This document shows, piece by piece, positions 34,549 to 43,551 of a stretch of 64,000 nt of DNA. Both the position numbers and the translations under genes were made by a program. Under the pieces are notes generated by a model. It saw only the letters and a program-made list of their open reading frames with translations. It searched no databases and had not been told where the DNA came from. The DNA comes from Hujiaoplasma nucleasis (GTDB lineage: Bacteria; Bacillota_I; Bacilli_A; Izemoplasmatales; Hujiaoplasmataceae), in NCBI RefSeq assembly GCF_013745115.1, contig NZ_CP051151.1, forward strand, positions 124,001 to 188,000. The letters are read 5' to 3'. Within the stretch, counting starts at the first letter, position 1. The number at the start of each line of letters is the position of its first letter.

Positions 34549-36652
34549 CGCTTCTAAATATATCCATATTGTTTTCATTCTTTCTTTAGCCCTATATATA
34601 AGAAAACAGCCATTAATCCTAATGGCTGTTTTCGTCTATTCAGTGGTATTATTCAAAAAAAGAAAAAGTCTACTTTATTTATCAATGTTCATTTTATTTT
34701 TAGTAATCATAAGATTAAGTTTGATAGATCATAGAATAAATGAACCTATCCCATTACAAGCTAAAGTTTTAAAAGTTGATGTTGATTCATTATTAGTCAA
34801 ATCAAAGTATAAGTATTTAGTATATCTCGATGATACTTCATTTTATTATCCTGGAATGACATTAAAAATAAATGGTCAATATCGAGAACTAGATATCAAA
34901 AATTTACCTAACAGTTTTAATTATTCACTTTACCTAAAATCACAAGGTATTCAAGCTGTCATTGATGTTGAATCTATTCGTGTGCTTGACAATCAAAAAA
35001 GTATATTTTATTTGCAATACGCACTTCAAAATTGGATTGATAAAACTTATGATGGACATATACAAACATATCTAAATTTGTTTATTTTAGGAGATAAATC
35101 ATATCTAAATCAAGAGATTTACTCGGCATCATTAGATATTGGTATATCCCATCTTTACGCAATCTCAGGTATGCACTTAGGATTGATTATATTAATGCTT
35201 CAGACTATTTTAAATCAATTTTATTTAGATAGAAAAACCCACTTATTGCTGATGTGTTTTTTTCTTATAATCTATAATATAATAACGGGTTTTTCTATTT
35301 CTCTCATAAGGGCATCACTACTCTTTGTCCTTGTCTTTGCATTTAAAAAAACATCCAATAAACTTTCTGCTTTGGACTATCTAACGGTTATTTTTATTGG
35401 CTTTTTGTTGTATCAGCCCTACTTAATTTATTATATAGGTTTTCAATTATCTTTTTTAATGACCTTTGTGATCATAGTATTTTCTAAATTGACTTATAAA
35501 AAGTCTAAAATAAAACAACTATATATTCTATCAGCTTTAGCTTATGTTTTTTCTTTACCTATTATATTAAGTGCTAATCATAAAATTGGTCTTATGAATA
35601 TTATATATAATCCTATTTTTATTATATTCGTTATGACATTTCTTTTGCCTGGAACATTTGTAATTTTAATTTATCCACCTTTCAAAATAATCTATACTCA
35701 TTTTATTCAAACCTATGAAAAAGCTATATTATTTGGTCAAAGTTATAATCTATATATTGATTATAGTTTCTTTAATGGCATGATGATTCCTTTATATTGG
35801 CTCCTTTTAGTTGTTAGTATTAGTGTTTTATATAAAGGGAAAAAATTTAAACTATTAGCATCTTTGTGGTTGTTTTTTATAATTCTTAATTCTTCGGCTA
35901 ATAGTATATCAATGATATCTCGAGTAAGTATTTTAGATGTCAACCAAGGTGATGCTATTTTTATAGAATCAAATCATTGTAAAGCAATTATAGATACCGG
36001 TAATGTTGACGATTACAATTCCTTAATAAATTATATTAAAGGCAGAAATATAAATCAAATAGACATTTTATTCATCAGTCATCCTCATCAAGATCATTAT
36101 GGAGAAGTAAAGGACTTGGTTAATGAAATTCATGTCAATAGAATTTATGTTAGTAGATATATTAATACTATTGATAAGGAATCTCAAATAATTGCAAAAA
36201 AAGGCGATCAAATAATATGCAAAAAACAAGTTTTTTCGATCATTCACTCAAATATAGATGATAATAACGAAAACAATAATTCTTTGGTTATCTACACCAA
36301 AATTCATAATGATGGTTGGCTATTTACTGGAGATATAGAATCAAAAGTAGAAGCAATGATTATCAAAGAGTTTCAAATGGATATTAAACATCTTAAATTA
36401 GCTCATCATGGTTCGGATACTTCATCTACTGATGCATTTCTTAATGCTTATAAACCTAAATATGCTTATGTTTCTGTTGGAAGAAATGATTATGGAATGC
36501 CTTCAAAAAATGTATTATCAAGATTGAATGCCCATCAAGTAAGATTATATTCAACTTATGAGATAGGTAGTATTGAGGTAAATTACATAGGGAAATTTAC
36601 CTTTACTACAACTTATATTGACGGTAAAAAAACCTATAGATTTAACAAATGA
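34517..36652 (+). CDS. comEC: ComEC/Rec2 DNA-uptake channel protein
   Basis: About 711 residues, full-length ComEC. An N-terminal DUF4131/OB-like region, then the Competence membrane domain with the hallmark YAISGMHLGLI and FSISLIRASLLF, and a C-terminal metallo-beta-lactamase domain (SHPHQDHYGE; LAHHGSDTS). ComEC moves single-stranded DNA across the membrane; the last domain probably degrades one strand. The start overlaps comEA by 32 bases, with comEB absent. A perfect 14-bp hairpin lies inside codons 29-39 (34602-34633). Confidence 0.95.
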   Translation: MKILKTILQSNASKYIHIVFILSLALYIRKQPLILMAVFVYSVVLFKKRKSLLYLSMFILFLVIIRLSLIDHRINEPIPLQAKVLKVDVDSLLVKSKYKYLVYLDDTSFYYPGMTLKINGQYRELDIKNLPNSFNYSLYLKSQGIQAVIDVESIRVLDNQKSIFYLQYALQNWIDKTYDGHIQTYLNLFILGDKSYLNQEIYSASLDIGISHLYAISGMHLGLIILMLQTILNQFYLDRKTHLLLMCFFLIIYNIITGFSISLIRASLLFVLVFAFKKTSNKLSALDYLTVIFIGFLLYQPYLIYYIGFQLSFLMTFVIIVFSKLTYKKSKIKQLYILSALAYVFSLPIILSANHKIGLMNIIYNPIFIIFVMTFLLPGTFVILIYPPFKIIYTHFIQTYEKAILFGQSYNLYIDYSFFNGMMIPLYWLLLVVSISVLYKGKKFKLLASLWLFFIILNSSANSISMISRVSILDVNQGDAIFIESNHCKAIIDTGNVDDYNSLINYIKGRNINQIDILFISHPHQDHYGEVKDLVNEIHVNRIYVSRYINTIDKESQIIAKKGDQIICKKQVFSIIHSNIDDNNENNNSLVIYTKIHNDGWLFTGDIESKVEAMIIKEFQMDIKHLKLAHHGSDTSSTDAFLNAYKPKYAYVSVGRNDYGMPSKNVLSRLNAHQVRLYSTYEIGSIEVNYIGKFTFTTTYIDGKKTYRFNK
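34602..34633 (+). other. Perfect 14-bp hairpin inside the 5' coding part of comEC
   Basis: GAAAACAGCCATTA (34602-34615) pairs perfectly with TAATGGCTGTTTTC (34620-34633) over a 4-nt loop. The stem is longer than expected by chance and ends in a U-rich arm, so it could pause or attenuate transcription, or protect or block the message. Confidence 0.75.
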
Positions 36653-36676
36653 GAAATGTTAATTTTTTGCTAGTTG

Positions 36677-36685
36677 TGATATAAT
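36677..36685 (+). promoter_or_regulatory. Extended -10 promoter of holA
   Basis: TGATATAAT (36677-36685) lies 25 bases before the holA start codon, without a clear -35 box. Confidence 0.65.
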
Positions 36686-36710
36686 AATTAAGGTAAAGTG
36701 AGTTGATGTT

Positions 36711-37670
36711 ATGAACAAGAATTGTTATTTGCTCTATGGAGATGATCATTTTTCTATTAAAGAGAAAACCAATCAAATTTTACTCGAGAACGATATTCCA
36801 GAGGATGCTATTGAAATTTATGACTATGAAGAAGTTGGATTGCATATTGCCTTATCCAATGCTTTAACTTTACCTTTTTTGGTAGATAAGAAAGGTGTTG
36901 TTGTTCGTAACTCAAGCTTCTTAAAAAAACAAGGAAAAATGGACGAAAATGAAAACGAAGAATTAATTCGTTTTTGTAAGATGAATGTTCAAGAAACTGT
37001 TTTTATCATTCAAGCACCCTATGAACAATTAGATGGCCAAAAAAAGATTGTGAAGTTCTTAAAGAAGAATATCCTTCATCATACTTATAATCAAAACAAA
37101 AGTTTGAATGTCTTTGAATATGTTAAAGATAAGTTATTAGAGAACCAAATAAAAATTGAAACTTTTGCATTAACTCAGTTTGTTAATAGAATTAATCATG
37201 ACTTAGATAGTGTAAATAATGAAATTGAAAAACTTATAGCATATTCTAGTGGGAAAGACATAATTAATTCAGAAATAATTAGTCAAATAACAGTCAAGGA
37301 TGTTGATGATAATATCTATAATTTAGTGAATGCCTTACTGGACAATAATAAAACTAAATTAATGGAAATTTACCAAGAGTTAAAATCCATAAATACGAGT
37401 GAAATATGGATGATTTCAGCCATATCAAATAAATTCTTAGAAATCCTTCATACAAAATCACTTACGAAAATTGGCTACAATCAAAGTGATATTATGTCTT
37501 ATTTTAATGTATCTAGTGGGAGAGCTTACTATATGAAAAAAAATGCTGAAGAAACGGATATGGATGAATTAATCAAACATATGACTTCTTTAGCAAATTT
37601 AGATTATAAAATTAAAAGTGGTCAAATTGACAAAAGTTTAGGAGTTGAACTGTTCCTACTAAACGTATAA
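36711..37670 (+). CDS. holA: DNA polymerase III subunit delta
   Basis: About 319 residues. HolA/YqeN opens the sliding clamp within the clamp-loader complex. The N-terminus YLLYGDDHFSIKEKT and the C-terminal LANLDYKIKSGQIDKSLGVELFLL are characteristic. Synteny comEC-holA-rpsT (convergent S20 gene) is as in Bacillus. Own extended -10 promoter. Confidence 0.94.
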   Translation: MNKNCYLLYGDDHFSIKEKTNQILLENDIPEDAIEIYDYEEVGLHIALSNALTLPFLVDKKGVVVRNSSFLKKQGKMDENENEELIRFCKMNVQETVFIIQAPYEQLDGQKKIVKFLKKNILHHTYNQNKSLNVFEYVKDKLLENQIKIETFALTQFVNRINHDLDSVNNEIEKLIAYSSGKDIINSEIISQITVKDVDDNIYNLVNALLDNNKTKLMEIYQELKSINTSEIWMISAISNKFLEILHTKSLTKIGYNQSDIMSYFNVSSGRAYYMKKNAEETDMDELIKHMTSLANLDYKIKSGQIDKSLGVELFLLNV

Positions 37671-37684
37671 GATTGACAGTAAAT

Positions 37685-37712
37685 ATAAATAAAAACGTTC
37701 GGATGACGAACG
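37685..37712 (-). terminator. Terminator of rpsT
   Basis: Minus-strand stem CGTTCG/CGAACG (37712-37707 and 37701-37696) with a 5-nt loop, then TTTTTATTTAT. It may also act weakly on holA, since the plus strand is followed by a T-rich stretch. Confidence 0.8.
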
Positions 37713-37741
37713 CTATTCTTTATTTATTTGATTGAATTTAA

Positions 37742-38002
37742 TTATAGAGCATTAACTTTTTTAGATAAACGAGCTTTTTGTCTATTAGCATAGTTTTTGT
37801 GATGAATGCCTTTAGAAACAGATTTATCAATTTTTTTGAAAGCATAGTTTAATGCATCAACAGCAAGTTCTTTTTCGCCATTTTTAACAGCTAATTCTAC
37901 TTTTTTAATAGCAGTTTTTAAAGAAGATCTGTAAGATACATTAGCAAGACGTCTTTTTTGATTTTGAATATTACGTTTCATTTGTTGTTTGTTGTTAGCC
38001 AC
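37742..38002 (-). CDS. rpsT: Ribosomal protein bS20
   Basis: Basic, all-helical 30S protein of about 86 residues that binds 16S rRNA. I start at GTG 38002, which gives the standard N-terminus ANNKQQMKRN after Met and lies six bases after GGAGGTGA; the ATG at 38017 would add five residues and overlap the binding site. Conserved C-terminus IDKSVSKGIHHKNYANRQKA. Monocistronic, as usual for S20. Confidence 0.96.
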   Translation of the reverse strand: MANNKQQMKRNIQNQKRRLANVSYRSSLKTAIKKVELAVKNGEKELAVDALNYAFKKIDKSVSKGIHHKNYANRQKARLSKKVNAL

Positions 38003-38102
38003 GATTTTCACCTCCATGTGTACAGCGTAACTATTTTATCAAATAAACTTGAAAATTGCAACAAATAAAAGTCGAAATTATGTAAATTAATAGGATAGTG
38101 TC

Positions 38103-38131
38103 TTGGTATTTATTTTAAAAGAAGATATAAT
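38103..38131 (+). promoter_or_regulatory. Promoter of the GH65-like/pyk operon
   Basis: TTGGTA (38103-38108) and TATAAT (38126-38131), 17-bp spacer, 33 bases before ATG 38164. Confidence 0.78.
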
Positions 38132-38163
38132 AAATAAAAATATATTTTTTAGGTGGTAGCATC

Positions 38164-40077
38164 ATGAATATTAATTCAAATACAATTGCTGATACAAAAC
38201 TTAATATGCAACGAATGCTTCTAAGAAACCAAAGTCTCACTTGTTATGGAGTTCTTGAAGAAACATCAGATAAATTGGTTTCTGTTTTGTTAAAACACGA
38301 TAAGAAAACAGTTGTTTCATACAATCCATTATTTTCGATGATTAAAGCCAATGATATAATTTTAAATCCACAGTTTATAGAGCCTTTAACTCATGATTTT
38401 AATATGGATTTACATGGTAATATTTTATATAGAGATTCTAAATATAAAATTAATACTTGTGAAATAAACATTAAAAGTGAAAGATTTTTACTTGAAGATG
38501 AATCAATTATTATAATGAAATATCAATTTTCAAGTTCTGAGTCTATTAATCTTGATTTTTATTCAGGTGTCAATGAAAATATTGAATCTGCAATTTTAAA
38601 TACAATAAAAGTCCAATCTACTTTACATGAAATTTCTCTAGAAACAGATCAACCAAACCATAATATAGTAATTGTTTATGAAAAAGATTTTAGACATCAA
38701 AACCGTAATTTAGAAAAAGATCCTATTGAACACTATGAAATTAAGACTGAAGCCGATAGGGTCTATTCTATTATAAAATATATTGGTCTAAGTAAAGATA
38801 TAGATCAGTTAAAAAGGAAACTTTACGGGATAAAAAACCAAGGTTATGAAATGGTGAAATCAAAACATCTTGAATATAACCATAGACAAATAAACAAATA
38901 TAGAATAAATATTATTAACAATGAAAATTTACAAATTTTATCAGACTTTTCTATTCGACAATTGCTTAATCATTCAGGGAATATTGATGAAGTTTCTCCT
39001 TCCGGTTTGGGTCAATGGTTGCCATATTATTTTTATATAATGAAGGAACCTAAAAAAGCTAAAGCATTATTAGAAAAACAAATTAATGCTTTACCTGAAT
39101 TTATTCTTTTAACTGGTCAACTAGGATATAAAGGGGCTTTATTTAGTTTGGATATTAACAAGAAGCCTTTGGGTCAATATCATATATTAAATGGTGCATT
39201 CTTCACTCATATGCTTCATTTATATTTAGAGCAAACTGATGATGTTTCAATTTTTTATTCTGGGGCAATGGATACAGTTGCGGCTATTTGTGACTTTTAT
39301 CTTGATTATTCAAGATATGATGAAAATCACCATCATTATAGTATAATGAATGTGTCTGATTTAGCAGCTTCTATCCATCATATTGATAATCATACGCTAA
39401 CCAATCACATGGTTAAACATACCATTAGATTATATAAATTATTCCTAAATAAAGTGAAAAAACTAAATAAAGCATATTATAATGACTTTATAAAAAAATA
39501 TCATGTGATCAAAAAGCTAAAAGCACTCGATCATCTTTACCAAAAGATATTTTTAATGAAGGCCAACATTCACGAAGAATTATTGCCTTATCAAAAATTT
39601 AACGATGATTTTAAACATGATAGACTTGCTTTATTGAATCAACATGTTTCTTTAGTTCAAGATCAAATTCTGTTATTTGTAATTTTTAAAGACAAATTTA
39701 ATCAAACAATCATGAAGAGTAATTATGATTCAATAAAAGATAAGTATCAAAATCAAGCGATTAATCAACTTTACTCGTCTTTATTGCCTATGGATCACAC
39801 TATAGAAGATGCTTTAGAAATAGTATTAGAAAATTTATCGATTGAAAAAGAGTCCTTATTTGTTAATCAAGAAAATCTTGATGTAGGTTTGGCTGGCTTT
39901 ATATATTATTTTATAGTCTTTAGACTATGTAAACTAAATCATGTGAAAAACCAATTTACTGTGGATGCTATTCTACCAAAATCAGTAAGAAGAATTGAAT
40001 TTGATTTTTTATTCAAAACATACCTAGCTCAAGTGAAAATAAAAAGAAATAGCGCTCGTATAGAGTGGAACCAATAG
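38164..40077 (+). CDS. GH65-like protein, probably catalytically inactive
   Basis: About 637 residues. Several blocks follow the layout of glycoside hydrolase family 65 (maltose/trehalose/kojibiose phosphorylases): SIRQLLNHSG and SGLGQWLPYYFY (about 263-292), LGYKGALFS (about 320-328), GQYHILNGAFFTHMLHLYLE (about 337-356), and the C-terminal GLAGFIYYF then DAILPKSVRRIEFDFLFK (about 575-617). The family's acidic catalytic stretch, DEYHENVDNNAYTN in relatives, aligns with AASIHHIDNHTLTN (about 401-414), so the carboxylates are gone. A pseudoenzyme, perhaps a sugar-phosphate sensor, is inferred from its place 12 bases before pyk. Alignment made by eye. Confidence 0.6.
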   Translation: MNINSNTIADTKLNMQRMLLRNQSLTCYGVLEETSDKLVSVLLKHDKKTVVSYNPLFSMIKANDIILNPQFIEPLTHDFNMDLHGNILYRDSKYKINTCEINIKSERFLLEDESIIIMKYQFSSSESINLDFYSGVNENIESAILNTIKVQSTLHEISLETDQPNHNIVIVYEKDFRHQNRNLEKDPIEHYEIKTEADRVYSIIKYIGLSKDIDQLKRKLYGIKNQGYEMVKSKHLEYNHRQINKYRINIINNENLQILSDFSIRQLLNHSGNIDEVSPSGLGQWLPYYFYIMKEPKKAKALLEKQINALPEFILLTGQLGYKGALFSLDINKKPLGQYHILNGAFFTHMLHLYLEQTDDVSIFYSGAMDTVAAICDFYLDYSRYDENHHHYSIMNVSDLAASIHHIDNHTLTNHMVKHTIRLYKLFLNKVKKLNKAYYNDFIKKYHVIKKLKALDHLYQKIFLMKANIHEELLPYQKFNDDFKHDRLALLNQHVSLVQDQILLFVIFKDKFNQTIMKSNYDSIKDKYQNQAINQLYSSLLPMDHTIEDALEIVLENLSIEKESLFVNQENLDVGLAGFIYYFIVFRLCKLNHVKNQFTVDAILPKSVRRIEFDFLFKTYLAQVKIKRNSARIEWNQ

Positions 40078-40089
40078 GAGGTTAAAATT

Positions 40090-41511
40090 ATGAAAAGAAA
40101 AACAAAAATTGTTTGCACCATTGGTCCAGCCATTGACTCGCCTGAAATGATTGAAAAAATTATTGATGCAGGGATGAATGTCGCAAGACTAAACTTTTCT
40201 CATGGTAATCATGAAGAACATAAGAAACGCATTGAAATGATTAGAAGTATCTCTAAGAAACTTAATAGATATATAGGTATCATGGCTGATACAAAAGGTC
40301 CCGAAATTAGGACTGGTGATTTTAAAGATGGTTTCCAATCATTTAAAAAGGGAGATATAGTAAAAGTAGTAAGTGAGCCTATATTAGGGACAAAAGATGC
40401 TTTTCATATTTCTTCTAAAGAAATGTTTGATGATGTTCAAGTGGGAGATTATTTGTTGATTGATGATGGTAAAATGCGTCTGGATATTAGAAAAGTATCT
40501 CCTAACGAATTAGAATGTATGGTATGGAATACAGGTATCATCAAAAGTAAAAAAGGTGTTAATATTCCTAATGCTAAATTAAGTATGCCTTTTATATCAA
40601 GCAAAGATGAAGCTGACATTCGTTTTGCAGTAGAAATGAAAGTAGATTTTATAGCTTTATCATTTGTTAGAAGAAAAGAAGACATTTTAGCTGTAAAAGA
40701 TATCTTAAATAAAATCAATGCTCCTCAAATTGAAATTATTGCTAAAATTGAAAATCAAGAGGGTGTTGACAATCTTGATGAGATTCTAGAAGTCACTGAT
40801 GGAATTATGGTTGCTAGAGGAGATTTAGGTGTTGAGGTATCAACTCAACTAGTACCTATTTATCAAAAAAAGATTATTCAAAGAGCAAATGAAATGGGTA
40901 AACCTGTTATTACTGCGACTCATATGTTAGAATCAATGATGTTATCACCAAGACCAACTAGAGCTGAGGCAAGCGATGTTGCTAATGCTATTTTGGATGG
41001 GTCTGATGCAATTATGTTATCAGGTGAAACAGCTGCGGGAGAATACCCAATTGAATCTGTATTAACCATGGATACTATTGCTAAAGCTATTGAAGATACT
41101 ATTGACTATGAACAAAAACTAACTAAGTCAATTAAAACATCTCATCCAACCACCAATGATGCTATTGGAATTGCGGTTAGTCAAACAGTCTTGGCTCTTC
41201 CAAAAGCAGAAGTAATTATAGCTTTTACTGAAACAGGTGGTACTGCAAAAAGAATGGCTAAATTTAGACCAGGCGTTCCAATAATAGCAATTACTAATAA
41301 TGTAGAAACTTGTCAAAGATTGTCTTATTATTGTGGGGTATTTGCAACGATTGGTGAAAATGTAACTGATTTAAAATATCATGATCAAGTTGCTATTAAA
41401 GTAGCTAAAGATTTTGGGTTTGAAGTTGGAGCTACATTAGTGATCACTTCTGGCTGGGGTCAAAAACATGGTTATACCAATACCATGAGAATCATAGATA
41501 TAGAAGAATAG
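40090..41511 (+). CDS. pyk: Pyruvate kinase
   Basis: Last glycolytic step, phosphoenolpyruvate plus ADP to pyruvate plus ATP. About 473 residues, the classical form without the extra C-terminal PEP-utiliser domain found in Bacillus. N-terminus KTKIVCTIGPA, active-site stretch IEIIAKIENQEGVDNLDEI, and the signature THMLESMM are present. AGGAGG precedes ATG 40090. Cotranscribed with the GH65-like gene. Strong terminator follows. Confidence 0.98.
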   Translation: MKRKTKIVCTIGPAIDSPEMIEKIIDAGMNVARLNFSHGNHEEHKKRIEMIRSISKKLNRYIGIMADTKGPEIRTGDFKDGFQSFKKGDIVKVVSEPILGTKDAFHISSKEMFDDVQVGDYLLIDDGKMRLDIRKVSPNELECMVWNTGIIKSKKGVNIPNAKLSMPFISSKDEADIRFAVEMKVDFIALSFVRRKEDILAVKDILNKINAPQIEIIAKIENQEGVDNLDEILEVTDGIMVARGDLGVEVSTQLVPIYQKKIIQRANEMGKPVITATHMLESMMLSPRPTRAEASDVANAILDGSDAIMLSGETAAGEYPIESVLTMDTIAKAIEDTIDYEQKLTKSIKTSHPTTNDAIGIAVSQTVLALPKAEVIIAFTETGGTAKRMAKFRPGVPIIAITNNVETCQRLSYYCGVFATIGENVTDLKYHDQVAIKVAKDFGFEVGATLVITSGWGQKHGYTNTMRIIDIEE

Positions 41512-41520
41512 TAAAAGTAA

Positions 41521-41560
41521 AGGACTAGTTCAAAATAAATGAACTAGTCCTCTTTTTTTT
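41521..41560. terminator. Bidirectional terminator between pyk and the PAP2 gene
   Basis: A 12-bp stem (AGGACTAGTTCA, 41521-41532; partner 41540-41551) with a 7-nt loop and T8 tail. The stop codon of the minus-strand PAP2 gene (TAG) lies inside the stem. Confidence 0.92.
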
Positions 41561-42275
41561 CTAAGTTAAAACGAATATTAATCTTTTTAAAAAAATTACA
41601 TACATTTTCATGCCATTTATACTTAATAATTATCCAATAAAAACCTTCAGTTAAAATGATGCCAACGATAAGATCAATGATATAATGTTGTTTTAAAGTC
41701 TGAGTGGCAATGATGATTGAAATAGACAGAGTATAGATAATAATCTTATTGACTTTAGGCATGGTTTTATCATTTCTAACCCCTACAATAGCAATCCAAC
41801 TTGAAATGGTATGCATGGAAGGTAAAGCATTTCTTGGACCAGCTTTTTGATAAATCCACATAACGATACTTTCAGTAAATGATAAATCAGTTCGTGGAGT
41901 TAAGTAGTTATTGTCAAGAAATAAACCAGAGGTCACTCTCCATGCTTCTACATCTGATTGCCAAAAGAAATACCAAACTCCACATATAGTGAATGTAATC
42001 ATTGCGAGAGTGGTAATAATATACATGTTTTTTTCTGAACGATAACTAATATATATAAAAGCAAAAAACCAAAAGGGATAGGCTATGATATATGGGTAAA
42101 TTGTCCAAGCTAAAAAAGGAACTGATTGATTTAAGTTATAAAAAATATAAGAATAGTCTTTGCCAGGATTGCCAAAAACTTCAGCATAAATTTGATTTCC
42201 AAAGTAATTAACAAGCAAAAATAACAAAGCAACTGACAAGGGAATCAGTAGTTTTTTAACTTTAGCGATTTCCAT
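41544..42275 (-). CDS. PAP2-superfamily membrane protein
   Basis: Polytopic membrane protein of about 243 residues with around six helices. The PAP2 phosphatase motifs are partly visible: PSMHT (about residues 152-156) and HYIIDLIVG (HxxxD, about 197-201). The first motif (K-x6-RP) is not clear, as in the inositol-phosphotransferase-like PAP2 branch. It probably acts on a lipid phosphate. TGGAGG precedes ATG 42275. A minus-strand extended -10 (TGTGATATAAT, TATAAT at 42310-42305) drives it. Confidence 0.82.
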   Translation of the reverse strand: MEIAKVKKLLIPLSVALLFLLVNYFGNQIYAEVFGNPGKDYSYIFYNLNQSVPFLAWTIYPYIIAYPFWFFAFIYISYRSEKNMYIITTLAMITFTICGVWYFFWQSDVEAWRVTSGLFLDNNYLTPRTDLSFTESIVMWIYQKAGPRNALPSMHTISSWIAIVGVRNDKTMPKVNKIIIYTLSISIIIATQTLKQHYIIDLIVGIILTEGFYWIIIKYKWHENVCNFFKKINIRFNLEKKED

Positions 42276-42356
42276 ATAAATCCTCCATTTGATATTTCTT
42301 CAATATTATATCACAATAAAAATATCTTGGGTAGAGGATAAGGATTTTGATTTTTA

Positions 42357-42385
42357 TTGATAAAGATTGATGAATGTGATAAAAT
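42357..42385 (+). promoter_or_regulatory. Promoter of the acyltransferase-like gene
   Basis: TTGATA (42357-42362) and TAAAAT (42380-42385) with 17-bp spacer and an extended TG (42377-42378). ATG follows at 42411 after TGAGGG. Confidence 0.75.
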
Positions 42386-42410
42386 GATATGAGTAAAAAG
42401 TGAGGGAAAA

Positions 42411-43277
42411 ATGTTTGGATTTCGTAGCGATGGAAAAAAAATAAAAAGAATTGATCCTTTTATGAAAATAGTACCGCACATCATGTTTAATCGGAATGAT
42501 GCACTGGTTGCTAAATTTGAAGATATTGATTGTTCTAAATTAGATTCATATATACTTAATAAAAGGCGTGAAGAAAACGTCAAATTAGATTATATGGATA
42601 TTATTATTTCTGCTTTTGTTAGGGTCTATTCTTTAAGACCAAAACTAAATCGTTTTGTAGTCAATGGAAGACTATATAAACGAAACAATATCCAATTATG
42701 TTTAACAATGAAAAAAAGATTAGTGGATAGCGCTGAAGAAACCGTTATAAAACTAACATTTGATGGGACTGAGTCAATTTATGATGTTATAGAACAAGTC
42801 CATAAAACAGTAAAAGAAAATTCTGGTGTTCAAAAAAGAAACACTGTTGATAAGTTAGCTGAATTATTTACCAAAGGACCTAATTTTATCATTAAATATA
42901 CTGTACGATTCTTTATGTGGTTAGATAAACACGGAATGTTACCAAAATCTATTCTTCAAGCCTCTCCCTTCCACACTTCTGTATTTTTAGTTAATTCTAG
43001 ATCAATTAAAATGAGCCCTGTACAACATCATATTTATAATTTTGGTACAACTGGAGCCTTTGTCTCAATGGGTAAAGAGACTTTTCAACCTGTTGTCATC
43101 AATCCAAACAGTAATGAAATTGGCATTAAAAAACTTATGCCCTTAGGCATTGTTGTTGATGAAAGAATATGTGATGGTCTATATAACAGCTTATCATTAA
43201 AAGAACTCAATAGAATTTTAGCCAATCCTGAAGTGTTAGATGAAAAGAACTTAAATGTTGTAAAGGATGAGGAATAG
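42411..43277 (+). CDS. Stand-alone E2-type acyltransferase domain (CAT-like fold)
   Basis: About 288 residues resembling the catalytic domain of 2-oxoacid dehydrogenase E2 subunits, but without lipoyl and E1/E3-binding domains. Recognisable blocks are FGFRSDGKKIKRIDPFMKI, PFHTSVFLVN, and VVDERICDGLYNS. E2 enzymes use His in DHRxxDG; here Glu takes its place (DERICDG). I recall the same DERICDG in other stand-alone clostridial members, so the change seems family-wide and not local damage. No dehydrogenase-complex genes are near. Function unknown; an acyl carrier or CoA ester substrate is possible. Confidence 0.8.
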   Translation: MFGFRSDGKKIKRIDPFMKIVPHIMFNRNDALVAKFEDIDCSKLDSYILNKRREENVKLDYMDIIISAFVRVYSLRPKLNRFVVNGRLYKRNNIQLCLTMKKRLVDSAEETVIKLTFDGTESIYDVIEQVHKTVKENSGVQKRNTVDKLAELFTKGPNFIIKYTVRFFMWLDKHGMLPKSILQASPFHTSVFLVNSRSIKMSPVQHHIYNFGTTGAFVSMGKETFQPVVINPNSNEIGIKKLMPLGIVVDERICDGLYNSLSLKELNRILANPEVLDEKNLNVVKDEE

Positions 43278-43278
43278 G

Positions 43279-43509
43279 ATGATTATTCCTGGAATCTTCA
43301 CCATTCTCTTTGGTTTGTTTTTTGTGTTTATAGCATATAAATTTTTATTTAATACAGAGAAAACCATTAGAGCCTTACAAGAACTGAAATATAAGTCATC
43401 TAGCCAACCAAACCCAAAGGCCATAATTCTTACAAGAGTATTTGCTGTGATACTGTTATTAATAGGTATCTATTTTATTGGTTTAGGAATCAGTAGTTTG
43501 ATGAACTAA
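43279..43509 (+). CDS. Small two-helix membrane protein
   Basis: About 76 residues with two hydrophobic helices (about 2-20 and 50-73) joined by a polar, basic loop containing TEKTIRALQELKYKSSSQPN. I do not recognise the family. ATG 43279 follows GAGGAA at short spacing; ATG 43267 overlaps that site. It directly follows the acyltransferase-like gene, and a terminator stands right after it, so it may act with that protein at the membrane. Confidence 0.7.
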   Translation: MIIPGIFTILFGLFFVFIAYKFLFNTEKTIRALQELKYKSSSQPNPKAIILTRVFAVILLLIGIYFIGLGISSLMN

Positions 43510-43539
43510 GAAACAGAGTAATCTGTTTCTTTTTATTTT
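43508..43539 (+). terminator. Intrinsic terminator
   Basis: Stem AAGAAACAGA/TCTGTTTCTT (43508-43517 and 43522-43531) with loop GTAA and T-rich tail. The AGAGG of the following ABC-F gene starts about 10 bases later, leaving no promoter space. Confidence 0.88.
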
Positions 43540-43551
43540 AAGAGGTTTATT

